From: an uncultured Saprospiraceae bacterium
GTDB taxonomy: Bacteria; Bacteroidota; Bacteroidia; Chitinophagales; Saprospiraceae
Assembly: GCA_937974625.1 (NCBI GenBank)
Contig: CALJVJ010000073.1
Span: forward strand, 1 to 45,470
Direction of reading: 5' to 3'
Length of the DNA stretch: 45,470 bases
The notes under the pieces were generated by a model. The model saw nothing but the letters and a program-made list of their open reading frames with translations. It had not been told where the DNA came from and did not search any database. Both the position numbers and the translations under genes were made by a program. This document shows, piece by piece, positions 35,012 through 44,293 of this stretch (position 1 is the stretch's first letter; each line of letters starts with the position of its first letter).

Positions 35012-35042
35012 GGCCGATAACTAAAAACCATCAATAAAATAA

Positions 35043-35636
35043 ATGTTTACAGGAATTATCGAAGTTTTAGGCAAAGTGGAACAAATAGTAAAGGAAGGTA
35101 CAAATGTTCATTACACTGTTAGTTGCTCCCTTTCCAATGAATTTAAAATTGACCAAAGTGTATCGCATAATGGCGTCTGCTTAACCGTTGTCTCTTTAAC
35201 AGAAGGACAGCATACCGTGACGGCTATTGAAGAGACCCTCAAGCGAACCAATATCGGTGACCTTCAGGTTGGTGATGTGGTCAACATTGAAAGAGCGATG
35301 TCCGCTTCTGCCCGATTTGATGGACATTTTGTCCAAGGTCACGTGGATACTACTGCTAAATGTGTTGCTGTGGAAACGGTAGAAGGTAGTTGGTATTTTT
35401 CTTTCCAGTATAATCTAAAACCTGAATGGTTACTCGTAGACAAAGGCTCTATCTGTATCAATGGGGTAAGTCTAACCGTCGTAGAACCTAAAGGAGATAC
35501 CTTTTCTGTTGCGATTATTCCCTATACTTACGAACATACTATTTTCCATAAAATCGAAGTTGGCACATCCGTTAATTTAGAATTTGACATGATTGGAAAA
35601 TATATCACAAAATATATGCAATTGTATCAAAAATAA
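35043..35636 (+). CDS. ribE: Riboflavin synthase, alpha subunit
   Basis: A 197-residue cytoplasmic enzyme catalysing the last step of riboflavin synthesis: dismutation of two 6,7-dimethyl-8-ribityllumazines into riboflavin and the pyrimidine precursor. It starts with the hallmark MFTGIIE and contains two lumazine-binding repeats: the first carries SHNGVCLTV (41-49) and ends with SARFDGHFVQGHVD, the second carries CINGVSLTVVE. The length is normal and both halves are intact. No FMN riboswitch fits in the 101-nt upstream spacer; only the hairpin at 34953-35011 is present. A MOSC gene follows 28 nt downstream, so a short operon is likely. Other rib genes are absent, so the pathway genes are dispersed. 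The enzyme is called ribC in E. coli. Confidence 0.96.
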   Translation: MFTGIIEVLGKVEQIVKEGTNVHYTVSCSLSNEFKIDQSVSHNGVCLTVVSLTEGQHTVTAIEETLKRTNIGDLQVGDVVNIERAMSASARFDGHFVQGHVDTTAKCVAVETVEGSWYFSFQYNLKPEWLLVDKGSICINGVSLTVVEPKGDTFSVAIIPYTYEHTIFHKIEVGTSVNLEFDMIGKYITKYMQLYQK

Positions 35637-35664
35637 TAGAAAATATATAAAACCATAAAAGAAT

Positions 35665-36195
35665 ATGGCCACTTCTAATATGTCTCAATTGTTAAAATCT
35701 ATTCCTCAAATTGGAACCGTAGAATGGATTGGTATTCGAAAAGAACGAAGAGCTGAATTGGCTGAAGTTGAAACAGCTATCATTACTGAAGAAGACGGCT
35801 TGATTGACGACCATTACAGCAAAAAAAAAGGAAAAAGACAGGTTACCCTAATCCAAGCAGAACATTTACAAGCTGTAGCAGGAATGCTCCAACAAAACAC
35901 CTCAATTAGCCCTTTTTTGACGCGAAGGAATATCGTGGTTTCTGGCTTGAATCTCAATGCCTTGAAAAATCAACAATTTTCTATTGGAAAGGAAATCATT
36001 TTGGAAGGTACTGGCTACTGCCACCCTTGCTCACGGATGGAAGAAAACCTTGGCGCCGGTGGATATAATGCCATGAGAGGACACGGCGGTATTACCGCAA
36101 AAGTTATTCAAGGTGGTAGGATTCGTAAAGGAGATTCTATTCGATATCGAGAAAAAGAAATCCTATCAGAAAATACTGCTCCCAAATTATTTTAA
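35665..36195 (+). CDS. MOSC-domain protein
   Basis: A 176-residue protein covering a single MOSC (molybdenum cofactor sulfurase C-terminal) domain. Typical features are the start GTVEWIGIRKERRAEL, the middle RRNIVVSGLNLNAL and the cysteine segment GTGYCHPCSRME (C119, C122), followed by GHGGITAKVIQGGRIRKGD. MOSC domains bind or transfer sulfur to metal cofactors, mainly molybdenum cofactor enzymes, and some act in detoxifying hydroxylated bases. Stand-alone versions are commonly annotated as sulfurases without proof. A second in-frame ATG at residue 6 is also possible. It lies between ribE (28 nt) and an outer-membrane protein gene (21 nt), so it is probably in one operon. Confidence 0.88.
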   Translation: MATSNMSQLLKSIPQIGTVEWIGIRKERRAELAEVETAIITEEDGLIDDHYSKKKGKRQVTLIQAEHLQAVAGMLQQNTSISPFLTRRNIVVSGLNLNALKNQQFSIGKEIILEGTGYCHPCSRMEENLGAGGYNAMRGHGGITAKVIQGGRIRKGDSIRYREKEILSENTAPKLF

Positions 36196-36216
36196 TTTAT
36201 TTCTTACCTAGTTTTA

Positions 36217-36840
36217 ATGAAATTAAAAATAGCTTTCTACCTTTTGGCTTTCTTATTAGGTAGTCAAATCACCACTACTGCTCAAACACAACGCTTTAAG
36301 GCGGGTTTTAATCTAGGTTTAACTGCAGCACAAATCAATGGCGATGACTCGGCTGAATTTAATAAAATAGGTTTATCGGCAGGATTAAGAGCGTATACAA
36401 TACTTACGCCTAAGTCTGATATTATCATAGAAATTCTGTTTAGCCAAAGAGGTAGTCGGACTAAATTTGGAAACAACTCCAGTATCCCTTCTCAACTTAT
36501 CAAACTAAACTATATCGAAGTGCCGATTATTTATACTATCAAAGATTGGTATCAAGAAGCGGACGATTATTATAAAATGCACTTCCAAGCGGGGTTATCA
36601 TATGGTAGACTATTCAACACCAGTTTTGTAGACTCCCCTTTAGCACCTACGGGACCCTTTTTTAGAGAAAATGATTTTAGTTGGTTAGCAGGTATTACGT
36701 TTCATACAAACGAACATGTAGGCTTTTATGCTCGATATACTCGTTCTATGAATTTACTTTTCAAAAATACTGATACTAATCCTAATGCTAATTCTTTATT
36801 AAGTTTTTTCCTTACATTTGGCGGTACTTATGTTTTTTAG
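36217..36840 (+). CDS. Outer-membrane beta-barrel protein (PorT-like family)
   Basis: A 207-residue protein with a signal peptide (1-22, ending TTAQ). It is followed by an eight-strand-type barrel pattern beginning RFKAGFNLGLTAAQINGDD and ending LLSFFLTFGGTYVF with a terminal Phe, the usual mark of BAM-assembled proteins. This resembles the small porin-like/PorT family abundant in Bacteroidota; the function of individual members is mostly unknown. It lies 21 nt after the MOSC gene on the same strand, but a link in function is not evident. Confidence 0.85.
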   Translation: MKLKIAFYLLAFLLGSQITTTAQTQRFKAGFNLGLTAAQINGDDSAEFNKIGLSAGLRAYTILTPKSDIIIEILFSQRGSRTKFGNNSSIPSQLIKLNYIEVPIIYTIKDWYQEADDYYKMHFQAGLSYGRLFNTSFVDSPLAPTGPFFRENDFSWLAGITFHTNEHVGFYARYTRSMNLLFKNTDTNPNANSLLSFFLTFGGTYVF

Positions 36841-36843
36841 TCA

Positions 36844-36871
36844 TTGGATTTTAGTAGAATAGGTATCTTTG
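36844..36871 (+). promoter_or_regulatory. Bacteroidota-type promoter for the small lipoprotein gene
   Basis: TTG at 36844-36846 as -33 box and TATCTTTG at 36864-36871 as -7 box, spaced 17 nt, match the TTG...TAnnTTTG consensus. They lie immediately after the outer-membrane protein stop codon, giving a 5' leader of about 85-90 nt to the ATG at 36965. Confidence 0.55.
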
Positions 36872-36964
36872 AACTAAAAATACCGTATTTATATTTCTTA
36901 AATGCTACTTAATTATCCACTTGACCCCATATCTAAAATTCTACAAAAATTAGTATCTTTTAAT

Positions 36965-37468
36965 ATGAAAAATTATTTTCCCCTAACCTTCCTAGTTCTT
37001 TTAGCTATTTTTCTTTTTTCAAGTTGTGGAGAAACTGAGAAGAAAAAGGGCATGGCTAAAGATGAGCTATGGGAAACCAAATCTAATGAGGTTAAAGTCT
37101 CTACCCTGCCAAGTATTACCTTTGAAGAAATGAAAGAAATTTATGAAAGTTGTGACTTTATTGATATTATCTTCTACAATGTAGAATTTAGTATGAGTGT
37201 CAATAATAAAACCAACATTCAAAAAATGGTAGGTTTTGTCTCTACAAACGTGGCAACAATCAATCCTGCTTGTAAGGCAATGGGTCGAATATTTTTCCAA
37301 AAAGATGGAGCACTATTAGTAGAGGCCGATATGTATTATGATGACCAATGCCGCTATTTTGTTTTTCAAAAGAATGGCAAAAATGCTTATGCTAATGATA
37401 TTACACCAGAAGGTCAAGCATACTTTGCTAGAATATTTTCGCAGGTAAAAGTAGAACCGACTCAATAA
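36965..37468 (+). CDS. Small lipoprotein of unknown function
   Basis: I start this at the ATG at 36965, not 36902, because translation from there opens with a lipoprotein signal (MKNYFPLTFLVLLAIFLFSSC, lipobox LFSSC, lipid-modified Cys at residue 21). The mature protein of about 147 residues has a charged linker and then a compact domain with two conserved-looking stretches: IYESCDFIDIIFYN and KDGALLVEADMYYDDQCRYFVFQKNGK. I do not recognise the family. It has its own promoter and a strong terminator, so it is probably a single-gene unit. Confidence 0.75.
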   Translation: MKNYFPLTFLVLLAIFLFSSCGETEKKKGMAKDELWETKSNEVKVSTLPSITFEEMKEIYESCDFIDIIFYNVEFSMSVNNKTNIQKMVGFVSTNVATINPACKAMGRIFFQKDGALLVEADMYYDDQCRYFVFQKNGKNAYANDITPEGQAYFARIFSQVKVEPTQ

Positions 37469-37490
37469 AATTATTACAAAAAGTCGCATA

Positions 37491-37530
37491 AAAAAAGGGT
37501 AGTTTTGCTCATCAAAACTACCCTTTTTTT
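37491..37530. terminator. Strong bidirectional rho-independent terminator
   Basis: Perfect 17-bp stem (37491-37507 with 37513-37529) with a 5-nt loop and T-runs on both strands. It lies between the lipoprotein gene and the convergent E2 gene and serves both. Confidence 0.92.
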
Positions 37531-37550
37531 ATTGAAGTTGTTTAATCTTT

Positions 37551-39089
37551 CTATATGTCTAGTAGCAATGTTGTTGGGTCCTCCAATAAGTTTTTAACCT
37601 TCACTAAGAAAGTAACGGAAGTACTACCATCAATCACTCGGTGGTCATAAGATAGTGCCAAGTACATCATTGGTCGAATCTTTACTTCCCCATTTACCGC
37701 CATTGGACGTTGTTGTATGGTGTGCATGCCTAATACCGCAGATTGAGGCTTATTCAAAATTGGCGTACTCATCATCGAACCAAAAACACCACCATTGGTA
37801 ATTGTAAAGGTTCCTCCTCTCATTTCATCTAAAGTTAATTTACCACTTCTTGCCTTTCCTGCTAATTCTTTAATCTTCAACTCTATTTCATGAAATTTTA
37901 AAGACTCCACATTTTTTAAAGGTGGTACAACCAATCCTGTTGGTGTGGAAATAGCTATTGAGATGTCTGCATAATCATGGTAAACTAAATGGTCGCCATC
38001 AATCTGAGCATTCACATCTGGCATTTCCATCAGCACTTTGGCACAAGCTTTCGAAAATAAAGACATATAGCCTAATTTTACGCCATACTTAGCGACAAAT
38101 TGCTCTTGGTATTTCTTTCGCAAAGCCATGATATTTGTCAAATCTACCTCGTTAAAAGTAGTCAACATAGCTGACTCGTGCTTGGCTGCTAAAAGATTTT
38201 TAGCAATTGTCCGACGCATTCTGCTCATCTTCTTCCGCTCCGTTCCTCTACCACCACCTGTAGGACTTGCTGCCACAGGCATACTTTTAGGTGCAGCCGC
38301 TACTGGTGCTGGCGCTGCTGTTTTATTTTGTGCTGCTTTCATTGCATCTTCTTTTGTTATTCTACCATCTCTCCCTGTTCCGCTTACATCATTTGCTGAA
38401 ACGCCATTTTCACGCATAATTTTTGCCGCTGCGGGAGATGGATGCCCTGCTACAGAAGTGGCCGGTGCTGTTTTTGTAGGTGCTGCGGGAGTAGCTTTTG
38501 CTGCTGATTTGGTGGCGACACTCGCTCCTACTTCTATTTTAGCGACCAAAGCGCCAATTTCTAAATCATCTCCTTCTGCTGCTACATGAATTAACTTCCC
38601 TGTTCCTTCAGCTGGAAATTCCAACGTCGCCTTATCTGATTCAAACTCACAAATGGGGTCATCTAAATTTACCGTCGCTCCATCTTCAATTAACCATTGA
38701 GATAAAGTTACTTCTGTTACTGATTCGCCAATAGTTGGGACTTTCATTTCTATTATCTTCACTTCCCCATTACTTGCTGCTGCTTTTGCAGGAGCGGTTG
38801 GTTTAGCAGTAGGTGTTGGTGCAGGTGCAGGCGTACTACTTCCAGCAGCTACACTCGTATCTACTTTTGCTACCAAAGCACCAATTTCTAAATCAGCCCC
38901 TTCTTCTGCTACCCAGATTAACTTTCCTTCTGCTTCCGCAGGAAATTCTAGGGTTGCCTTATCTGATTCAAATTCACAAACGGCTTGGTCTAATTTGACA
39001 TATTCGCCATTCCCAATTAGCCATTGAGATAAAGTAACTTCTGTAATGGATTCACCAATAGCTGGTACTCTTAATTCTACTAAACTCAT
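37551..39089 (-). CDS. sucB: Dihydrolipoyl succinyltransferase, E2 of 2-oxoglutarate dehydrogenase, with two lipoyl domains
   Basis: A 512-residue subunit forming the core of a 2-oxo-acid dehydrogenase complex; it moves the succinyl group from E1 to CoA. Two N-terminal lipoyl domains carry the motif [14 protein letters not shown], with lipoylated K44 and K153, each followed by an Ala/Pro-rich linker. A peripheral subunit-binding domain lies at about 214-251 ([20 protein letters not shown]). The acyltransferase domain ends with the active-site H483 and D487 in YDHRVIDG. The domain order and catalytic core fit the succinyl type better than the acetyl or branched-chain type, but that choice is inferred from sequence resemblance. 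Two lipoyl domains are more than the single one of E. coli SucB. The E1 gene (sucA) is not in the window. Confidence 0.92.
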   Translation of the reverse strand: MSLVELRVPAIGESITEVTLSQWLIGNGEYVKLDQAVCEFESDKATLEFPAEAEGKLIWVAEEGADLEIGALVAKVDTSVAAGSSTPAPAPTPTAKPTAPAKAAASNGEVKIIEMKVPTIGESVTEVTLSQWLIEDGATVNLDDPICEFESDKATLEFPAEGTGKLIHVAAEGDDLEIGALVAKIEVGASVATKSAAKATPAAPTKTAPATSVAGHPSPAAAKIMRENGVSANDVSGTGRDGRITKEDAMKAAQNKTAAPAPVAAAPKSMPVAASPTGGGRGTERKKMSRMRRTIAKNLLAAKHESAMLTTFNEVDLTNIMALRKKYQEQFVAKYGVKLGYMSLFSKACAKVLMEMPDVNAQIDGDHLVYHDYADISIAISTPTGLVVPPLKNVESLKFHEIELKIKELAGKARSGKLTLDEMRGGTFTITNGGVFGSMMSTPILNKPQSAVLGMHTIQQRPMAVNGEVKIRPMMYLALSYDHRVIDGSTSVTFLVKVKNLLEDPTTLLLDI

Positions 39090-39154
39090 TATATTGAAAT
39101 GATTGTTTTTTAATAATAACTGTACTGTATACTATGGTTGTAGCAGTTAGGCTG

Positions 39155-39162
39155 CAAATATA
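39155..39162 (-). promoter_or_regulatory. TATATTTG, candidate -7 box of sucB
   Basis: The minus strand reads TATATTTGC, a very good match to the Bacteroidota -7 element, 66 nt upstream of the sucB ATG. The -33 TTG is not obvious. Confidence 0.5.
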
Positions 39163-39185
39163 CGTGGAAAATTTTATAGAATATG

Positions 39186-40196
39186 TTATTCGCTTACCTC
39201 TTGATAAGCAAATTTATAAATCTTCCCTTTTCCACTTTTTCCTTCATTAGAAATATACAGCGTACCATCTTGAGCAAATACAATGCCTTCTGGTTGTTCG
39301 TGCAACTTCTTTTTCAACTTAACCATGTGCTTGATATGTCCATCTCGCTGCATGACAACTAATAATTTACCAACAGAAGACGTAATATAAATATCTCCAG
39401 TTTTGGGGTGTACCGCTAAACCTGATGGCCCGAAAATAAACTCTTCCCCTGGTTGGAATAACTTGACTAACTTATCAATTTTTTCCAACGTACTATGTAC
39501 TTCCAAGAAATGTTTAACGGCCTCTACACTTATGGTATAAACAGGCTCTTTACTCATCTCCATCGAATCCAAACTTAAGCTAAAAATACCTTTTTTAAAA
39601 TCAAAATCGTCCCCTTTTCCTACTTTTCCCTTGCAACTAATTAACAACCGTTGTTCTTGTGCATCATACCCTAATCCTTCTATGTCGCTATTTTTACTAA
39701 AATCAAACTTGTGCTTAGTCACCTCTTGATTTGTTGCGCCAAAGTTGGTCACCTCATAAAGCGTCCCTGAACTTTTAATCGCAAACACTCGACCATCCAC
39801 AAATTCTACCCCTTCATAATCCCCTTCTTTATGAAACTTTTCCTCTTTTTCTACTTCTCCAGTAGTCGTATTAATCATAAATATTTTTCCTTCTTCATCT
39901 TGTATGGCATAAAGATAATTGCCCGTCCTATCTATCCCCAAACCCGAAATTTCTCTAAGTTTATTGGGCAATTCAAATGCTTCTACAGGCTTATCTAACT
40001 GATAAGGAAAACTATTATCTGGTGCTAAGTCTAATTGAATATCCATTTCCGTTGTTGCGGTATCTTCTTCCATATCAGAAATAACGGTAGATTTTAAAGT
40101 TGGTTCTTTAGAAGTTGAATTATTTTGTGTCTCACAGCCGATGAAAAAGCTGCATAGTAGGGAAAGCAAAAAAATGACCATGTTAGAATGTTGCAT
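39186..40196 (-). CDS. SdiA-regulated-type beta-propeller lipoprotein
   Basis: A 336-residue lipoprotein: signal peptide with lipobox FIGC (Cys21), a Thr/Ser/Glu-rich linker to about residue 60, then a beta-propeller made of repeating strands such as LREISGLGIDRTGNYLYAIQDEEGKIF, GDYEGVEFVDGRVFAIKSSGTLYEV, DIEGLGYDAQEQRLLISCKG, PSGLAVHPKTGDIYITSS and PEGIVFAQDGTLYISNEG. This matches the SdiA-regulated family (YjiK-like). The name comes from an E. coli gene; no SdiA is implied here and the molecular role is unknown. It follows the dual-cyclase gene on the same strand after 53 nt, so the two may be co-transcribed. Confidence 0.85.
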   Translation of the reverse strand: MQHSNMVIFLLSLLCSFFIGCETQNNSTSKEPTLKSTVISDMEEDTATTEMDIQLDLAPDNSFPYQLDKPVEAFELPNKLREISGLGIDRTGNYLYAIQDEEGKIFMINTTTGEVEKEEKFHKEGDYEGVEFVDGRVFAIKSSGTLYEVTNFGATNQEVTKHKFDFSKNSDIEGLGYDAQEQRLLISCKGKVGKGDDFDFKKGIFSLSLDSMEMSKEPVYTISVEAVKHFLEVHSTLEKIDKLVKLFQPGEEFIFGPSGLAVHPKTGDIYITSSVGKLLVVMQRDGHIKHMVKLKKKLHEQPEGIVFAQDGTLYISNEGKSGKGKIYKFAYQEVSE

Positions 40197-40249
40197 TTTA
40201 GGTTGGAATGATTGGTTCGTGAAAAAGTCTGCTGGGAAAGTGTCAAAAT

Positions 40250-43200
40250 CTATTTTCTCAAAATTAATTGCTGCATTCGTTTTCTAAACAAAAACTGTGG
40301 CGTTTCGCTGTACAGTTTTTGATATAAACTTAATGCATGTTGTCTATGTTTTTCAGCTTGACCTGATACTTTGTAAAGTTCGTAATAAATATCTGCTTTT
40401 TCTTTTTCACTTGGTTCAAGCTTTAATAAATGCTCTAATATTTCCGTTGCCATATCTAAGTTACCTTCTGAATATGCTACTTTGGCACCTAAGATTTTGG
40501 CATCAAAAACCAAGTCTGGATTACCCAGTTCTTCTGCCAGTTGTAAAGCTTCTTTTTGGGCATCTTTGGCTTCCTTGATTTTACCTTGTGCGACTAATGG
40601 CTTCCCTTTTTCTATTAAGCTACTACCCAAAACCAGTCGATTATTAATTTGGCGAGTTACCTCAATGGCTAAATCATAATAGTTGACCGAAATCTCAAAT
40701 TGGTCTTTGTAATAATAAATATCGCCTAGGGTATTCACCGCTTTGGCAATCCCTTTTTGATAACTCAATTCTCTACATAAAGCTAGCTGACGTTCTAAAA
40801 ATTGAATGGCCTTATCAAATTCACCTTTTACCGTATGCAAATCTCCAATCAATCCCAAAGTAATTGCTATACCTTGTTTATCCCCTAATTCTTCTACCAA
40901 CTCCAAATCTTTTTCAAAATGGTGCATTGCTTGCTCATAATCCCCTTTGCGTTCGTACACACTCCCGATACATCCCGTGGCAATAGCGGTCAATTGTTTG
41001 TTTCCTAATTCTTGACTTAGCGCCAATCCTTCTGTATAACATTTCAAAGCAGCATCATAATCCCCTTGTTCAAAATAGACAATCCCCATGTTCGTATAGA
41101 GCGTTGCCATCCCTTGTTTGTCCTTTGCTTTCTTACAAACTTCTAGTTGAGACTGTTGCCAACGAATTCCTTCCTCATAATTTCCTTCGTTCATGTAGGT
41201 TAGTCCCAGATTCGCTACTATTTGGGCATTCGCAGCTGTGTAGTCGTACTGCTCACTGTGCCGAATACTTTTAATAAAATATTCTTCTGCTTTTTTATAA
41301 TGCCCTTGTCGGAAATATAGGTTTCCTAAATTACCATACACTTTAAAAATACCATAACCATCATCCACTTTCTCAAAAACTTGAATGGCTTTTTCCAAAT
41401 GATTTCGGGCATTGTCATACTGCCCTTTCAACATCAATAGATTTCCATAACTGTTATGCGCTTGTCCTGCTCGGGCAGGATTATCCAATGCAGGTGCTAA
41501 TCCTATCGTTTGTTTTAATACCTTCTCACACTCTTTCCACTCCCCAATCAATTCTAATATTGCTGCTTTTTTTAATAATGCTCGAACGAGCTCTAAATCC
41601 CCATCTTCATCATTTCCTAAATTGATTATTAGCTTATCATATAAGGAAAGGGCTTGTTTATTTTGGAAATTTTTGCGAGCATAATCCGCCGCTTTTCTAG
41701 TATATTCGTTATGCTTGCTCTTTGCATCAGCATGTTCGTAATGAAAGGATAAATCCAAATATTTCTCTGGTAAATTTTCTGCGTATACTTTTTCAATGGC
41801 TTTGGCTATCAAAAAGTGTAATTCTCGCAGACGGGTCCGCAACTGCATTTCATAGACCGCTTCTCTTAGCAAGGAATGCTTGAAAATATAACGCAATTCG
41901 TTCATTGCTCGCCAAATCTGTCCTTGCTCTGCTGTTTTTATTTGTTCTTTTAAAATCGCCAAAGTATTTGTCGAATCATCGTCATCAAAGAGGTGTTGAG
42001 AGCGCATAACTTCTGTCAGTACAGGCAACTCAAACTCTCGCCCTATCACCGCTGCGGCTTTGACCGTTTCTTTGACCAACGCTGATAAACGGTCTATCCG
42101 TGCCATCAATACCGAATTGATGGAAGAAGATACTTTGATACTTTTATCTCGGATATGCCAAACGCCATTTTCTAGTTCTAATAAACCACTCTCTGAAAAA
42201 TACTCTAAAATTTGCTCTGCATAAAAAGGATTCCCATTTGTTGAACGTATCAACAAATCTGAAAATTCTTTGTCAATCTCTCCCTTTAAGCGATTGATGA
42301 CAAACGCTTTTAGGGCATCTGGTTGTAAAAATTTTAAATCAAAATCTACCGTGGCAATATTTTGCTCTTTGAGTAATTCCTTTGGTGCTAATAATGGTTT
42401 AGTTCCATCGTCTTTATATCGAGAGGTAACTAAAAGGGTAACTGGTACCTCTTTCAATTGACGGACCGTCTCTCTGATTAACTCCTGCGAACTATCATCA
42501 AACCAATGTCCATCTTCCATTTCTATGACCACAGGTCGAATCAATGCCTCTGCCTTAAAAATAGTAATGATGGCAATTATTCTATTTTGATACCGCCCTT
42601 TAGCATCCAATTGTTCCCAAAGGGAATCAGGATAACGAATGCCTATTTGAGCTGCTAATATGGACCTTGTTCTCGAAATTTCTAGGTATATTTCATTTGC
42701 TTCTGGATGCTTAATCCTGCCAATATCATTCAGCAACCATTGAAATCTACGTTCAAAAGCGGTTTGATTGTCAATCTTAGAATTTTCGGGCGATTGCTCA
42801 AAATAATTCTTTAAAAAGAAAACAAAAGGGTTAAAAGGCTTCCGCAAAATCTGGTCTGCCTGACAAGAAAACCAGGAAGCTATTCCTTTCTTTTGAAAAT
42901 ACTTTTTTAATTCAAAAGATATCCGACTCTTTCCTATTCCTGCCTCCCCATAAACATAAGCTAAACCTAGTCGTTCCTCTTTGAATACCTTTTTTGTAAA
43001 TCGTTTTAATTCTCGTAATTCGCTATCTCGACCTACTATTTTACCTGAAAAAACAGGTTCTTCACTTATATTTCGTCCTTTCAATACATAAGTAGGGACA
43101 TCTCGCATAATGCCCTTATAGGAAATATCTCCTTTGTGCTTAAAGCGGAAGTTTCTACTTTTTTGGATTTCTTTATCCACTAAAATTTCTCCCCAATCGG

Positions 43201-44293
43201 CATTCATCATTAGTCGTGCTGCCAAATTGACTCGATTACCGACCACTGCATATTGACAACGTTCGTTTCCGCCAACAATTCCCGCATAGGCAACTCCTGA
43301 GGTAATACCTATCCGATACCGTAATTCCGATTTCTTTTTAAGTCCATTTACTGCTCTTTGAATTTCGCTGACTAATTCTAGCGCTCGCTCTCCATTATTT
43401 TCAAAACTAACCGGTGCACCAAAAAAACCAACCATTACGCCGCCCTTATCTCCAAAATCTACTTCTTTGAAATATCCAGAAAATTTATAAAATTCATTCA
43501 CCACCGAACTCACAAAACTATTTAATACTTTATGGTCATCGGCTCCTTCAAAAGAAATAAATACCGTAATAACGGACCTAAACTCCCCTTGCTGGTTAAA
43601 GCGAATAACAGAATCCAATAAAAAACTTTGAGCTACTTTAACGGACAGCTTCTTTTGTACTGCTTTAGGATAATTAATACTTTTATCTGGTCCAAAATCT
43701 TTTACTAATTTGAAAACGTCTTCATTTAAAACCTCAAAATGACCATTCGAGCTGGCTAATTCTTGGTGTAGGTTTTTAGATAGTATTATTTCTTGTTCAT
43801 TCGCAAAATGCTCACTATAGGCACAGGCATCAATCGCATCTCCTCTAAAATAAAAGGACTTATGCGCTTTATCTCCAACAATCCCCCACTCCACTTTACC
43901 ACATGCTAAACCTATTTTGATACGGATATCAAAGGTCCCATAACGCGTTTCCCAAACTTCTTTTTCATCAAATAAATCTCTTAATGCTTGTGCGGTGAGT
44001 ATAATTTCCCAGGGATGACGGACGTCTTTTTTTGGAAAGATAGCTGTAAAAGCATCTCCAGCAAAATAAGGAATAAACCCATGCTTACGATAAACCAAAC
44101 TCACCATCGGCTCAAATACTTGATTGAGGATAATGGAGAGTTCTTCGGCCCCTTCGTTGCCGCGTTCCATTAATGATTCCGTCAATGGCGTAAAACCTGA
44201 CAAATCAATAAACATCGTGTAGGCTGAAAAATACCCGTGGCTTTTTTTCTGCTCAAATTGATGCTGAATGAAATATGGAATCAAATTTTTCAA
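40250..44293 (-). CDS. Soluble-adenylyl-cyclase-like protein: two class III cyclase domains, AAA ATPase, TPRs
   Basis: A 1347-residue cytoplasmic signalling protein. Cyclase domain 1 (about 20-215) has both metal-binding aspartates, D30 in FIDLSGFT and D80 in FAGDA, but no Asn/Arg pair. Cyclase domain 2 (about 235-405) has Ser (S247) at the first metal position, a DKGGVMVGFFGAP block (K283), and the transition-state pair N356 and R360 in VGNRVNLAARLM. So one composite active site is expected, as in mammalian soluble adenylyl cyclase. A P-loop ATPase of the STAND type follows (about 418-800): Walker A GEAGIGKS (449-456) and Walker B-like VVIEMEDGHWFDD (588-600). About ten TPRs fill about 855-1340. 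The start is a TTG at 44291-44293; the next ATG (residue 27) would cut into domain 1. The upstream frame offers no ATG. Confidence 0.88.
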   Translation of the reverse strand: MKNLIPYFIQHQFEQKKSHGYFSAYTMFIDLSGFTPLTESLMERGNEGAEELSIILNQVFEPMVSLVYRKHGFIPYFAGDAFTAIFPKKDVRHPWEIILTAQALRDLFDEKEVWETRYGTFDIRIKIGLACGKVEWGIVGDKAHKSFYFRGDAIDACAYSEHFANEQEIILSKNLHQELASSNGHFEVLNEDVFKLVKDFGPDKSINYPKAVQKKLSVKVAQSFLLDSVIRFNQQGEFRSVITVFISFEGADDHKVLNSFVSSVVNEFYKFSGYFKEVDFGDKGGVMVGFFGAPVSFENNGERALELVSEIQRAVNGLKKKSELRYRIGITSGVAYAGIVGGNERCQYAVVGNRVNLAARLMMNADWGEILVDKEIQKSRNFRFKHKGDISYKGIMRDVPTYVLKGRNISEEPVFSGKIVGRDSELRELKRFTKKVFKEERLGLAYVYGEAGIGKSRISFELKKYFQKKGIASWFSCQADQILRKPFNPFVFFLKNYFEQSPENSKIDNQTAFERRFQWLLNDIGRIKHPEANEIYLEISRTRSILAAQIGIRYPDSLWEQLDAKGRYQNRIIAIITIFKAEALIRPVVIEMEDGHWFDDSSQELIRETVRQLKEVPVTLLVTSRYKDDGTKPLLAPKELLKEQNIATVDFDLKFLQPDALKAFVINRLKGEIDKEFSDLLIRSTNGNPFYAEQILEYFSESGLLELENGVWHIRDKSIKVSSSINSVLMARIDRLSALVKETVKAAAVIGREFELPVLTEVMRSQHLFDDDDSTNTLAILKEQIKTAEQGQIWRAMNELRYIFKHSLLREAVYEMQLRTRLRELHFLIAKAIEKVYAENLPEKYLDLSFHYEHADAKSKHNEYTRKAADYARKNFQNKQALSLYDKLIINLGNDEDGDLELVRALLKKAAILELIGEWKECEKVLKQTIGLAPALDNPARAGQAHNSYGNLLMLKGQYDNARNHLEKAIQVFEKVDDGYGIFKVYGNLGNLYFRQGHYKKAEEYFIKSIRHSEQYDYTAANAQIVANLGLTYMNEGNYEEGIRWQQSQLEVCKKAKDKQGMATLYTNMGIVYFEQGDYDAALKCYTEGLALSQELGNKQLTAIATGCIGSVYERKGDYEQAMHHFEKDLELVEELGDKQGIAITLGLIGDLHTVKGEFDKAIQFLERQLALCRELSYQKGIAKAVNTLGDIYYYKDQFEISVNYYDLAIEVTRQINNRLVLGSSLIEKGKPLVAQGKIKEAKDAQKEALQLAEELGNPDLVFDAKILGAKVAYSEGNLDMATEILEHLLKLEPSEKEKADIYYELYKVSGQAEKHRQHALSLYQKLYSETPQFLFRKRMQQLILRK

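Noticed and set aside
34942..35042. FMN riboswitch upstream of ribE
   Set aside because: The spacer is too short and AT-rich and lacks the conserved FMN-element segments; it holds only a simple long hairpin.
36902..37468. Longer start (36902) for the small lipoprotein
   Set aside because: It would bury the lipoprotein signal 21 residues in; the ATG at 36965 gives a proper lipobox position.
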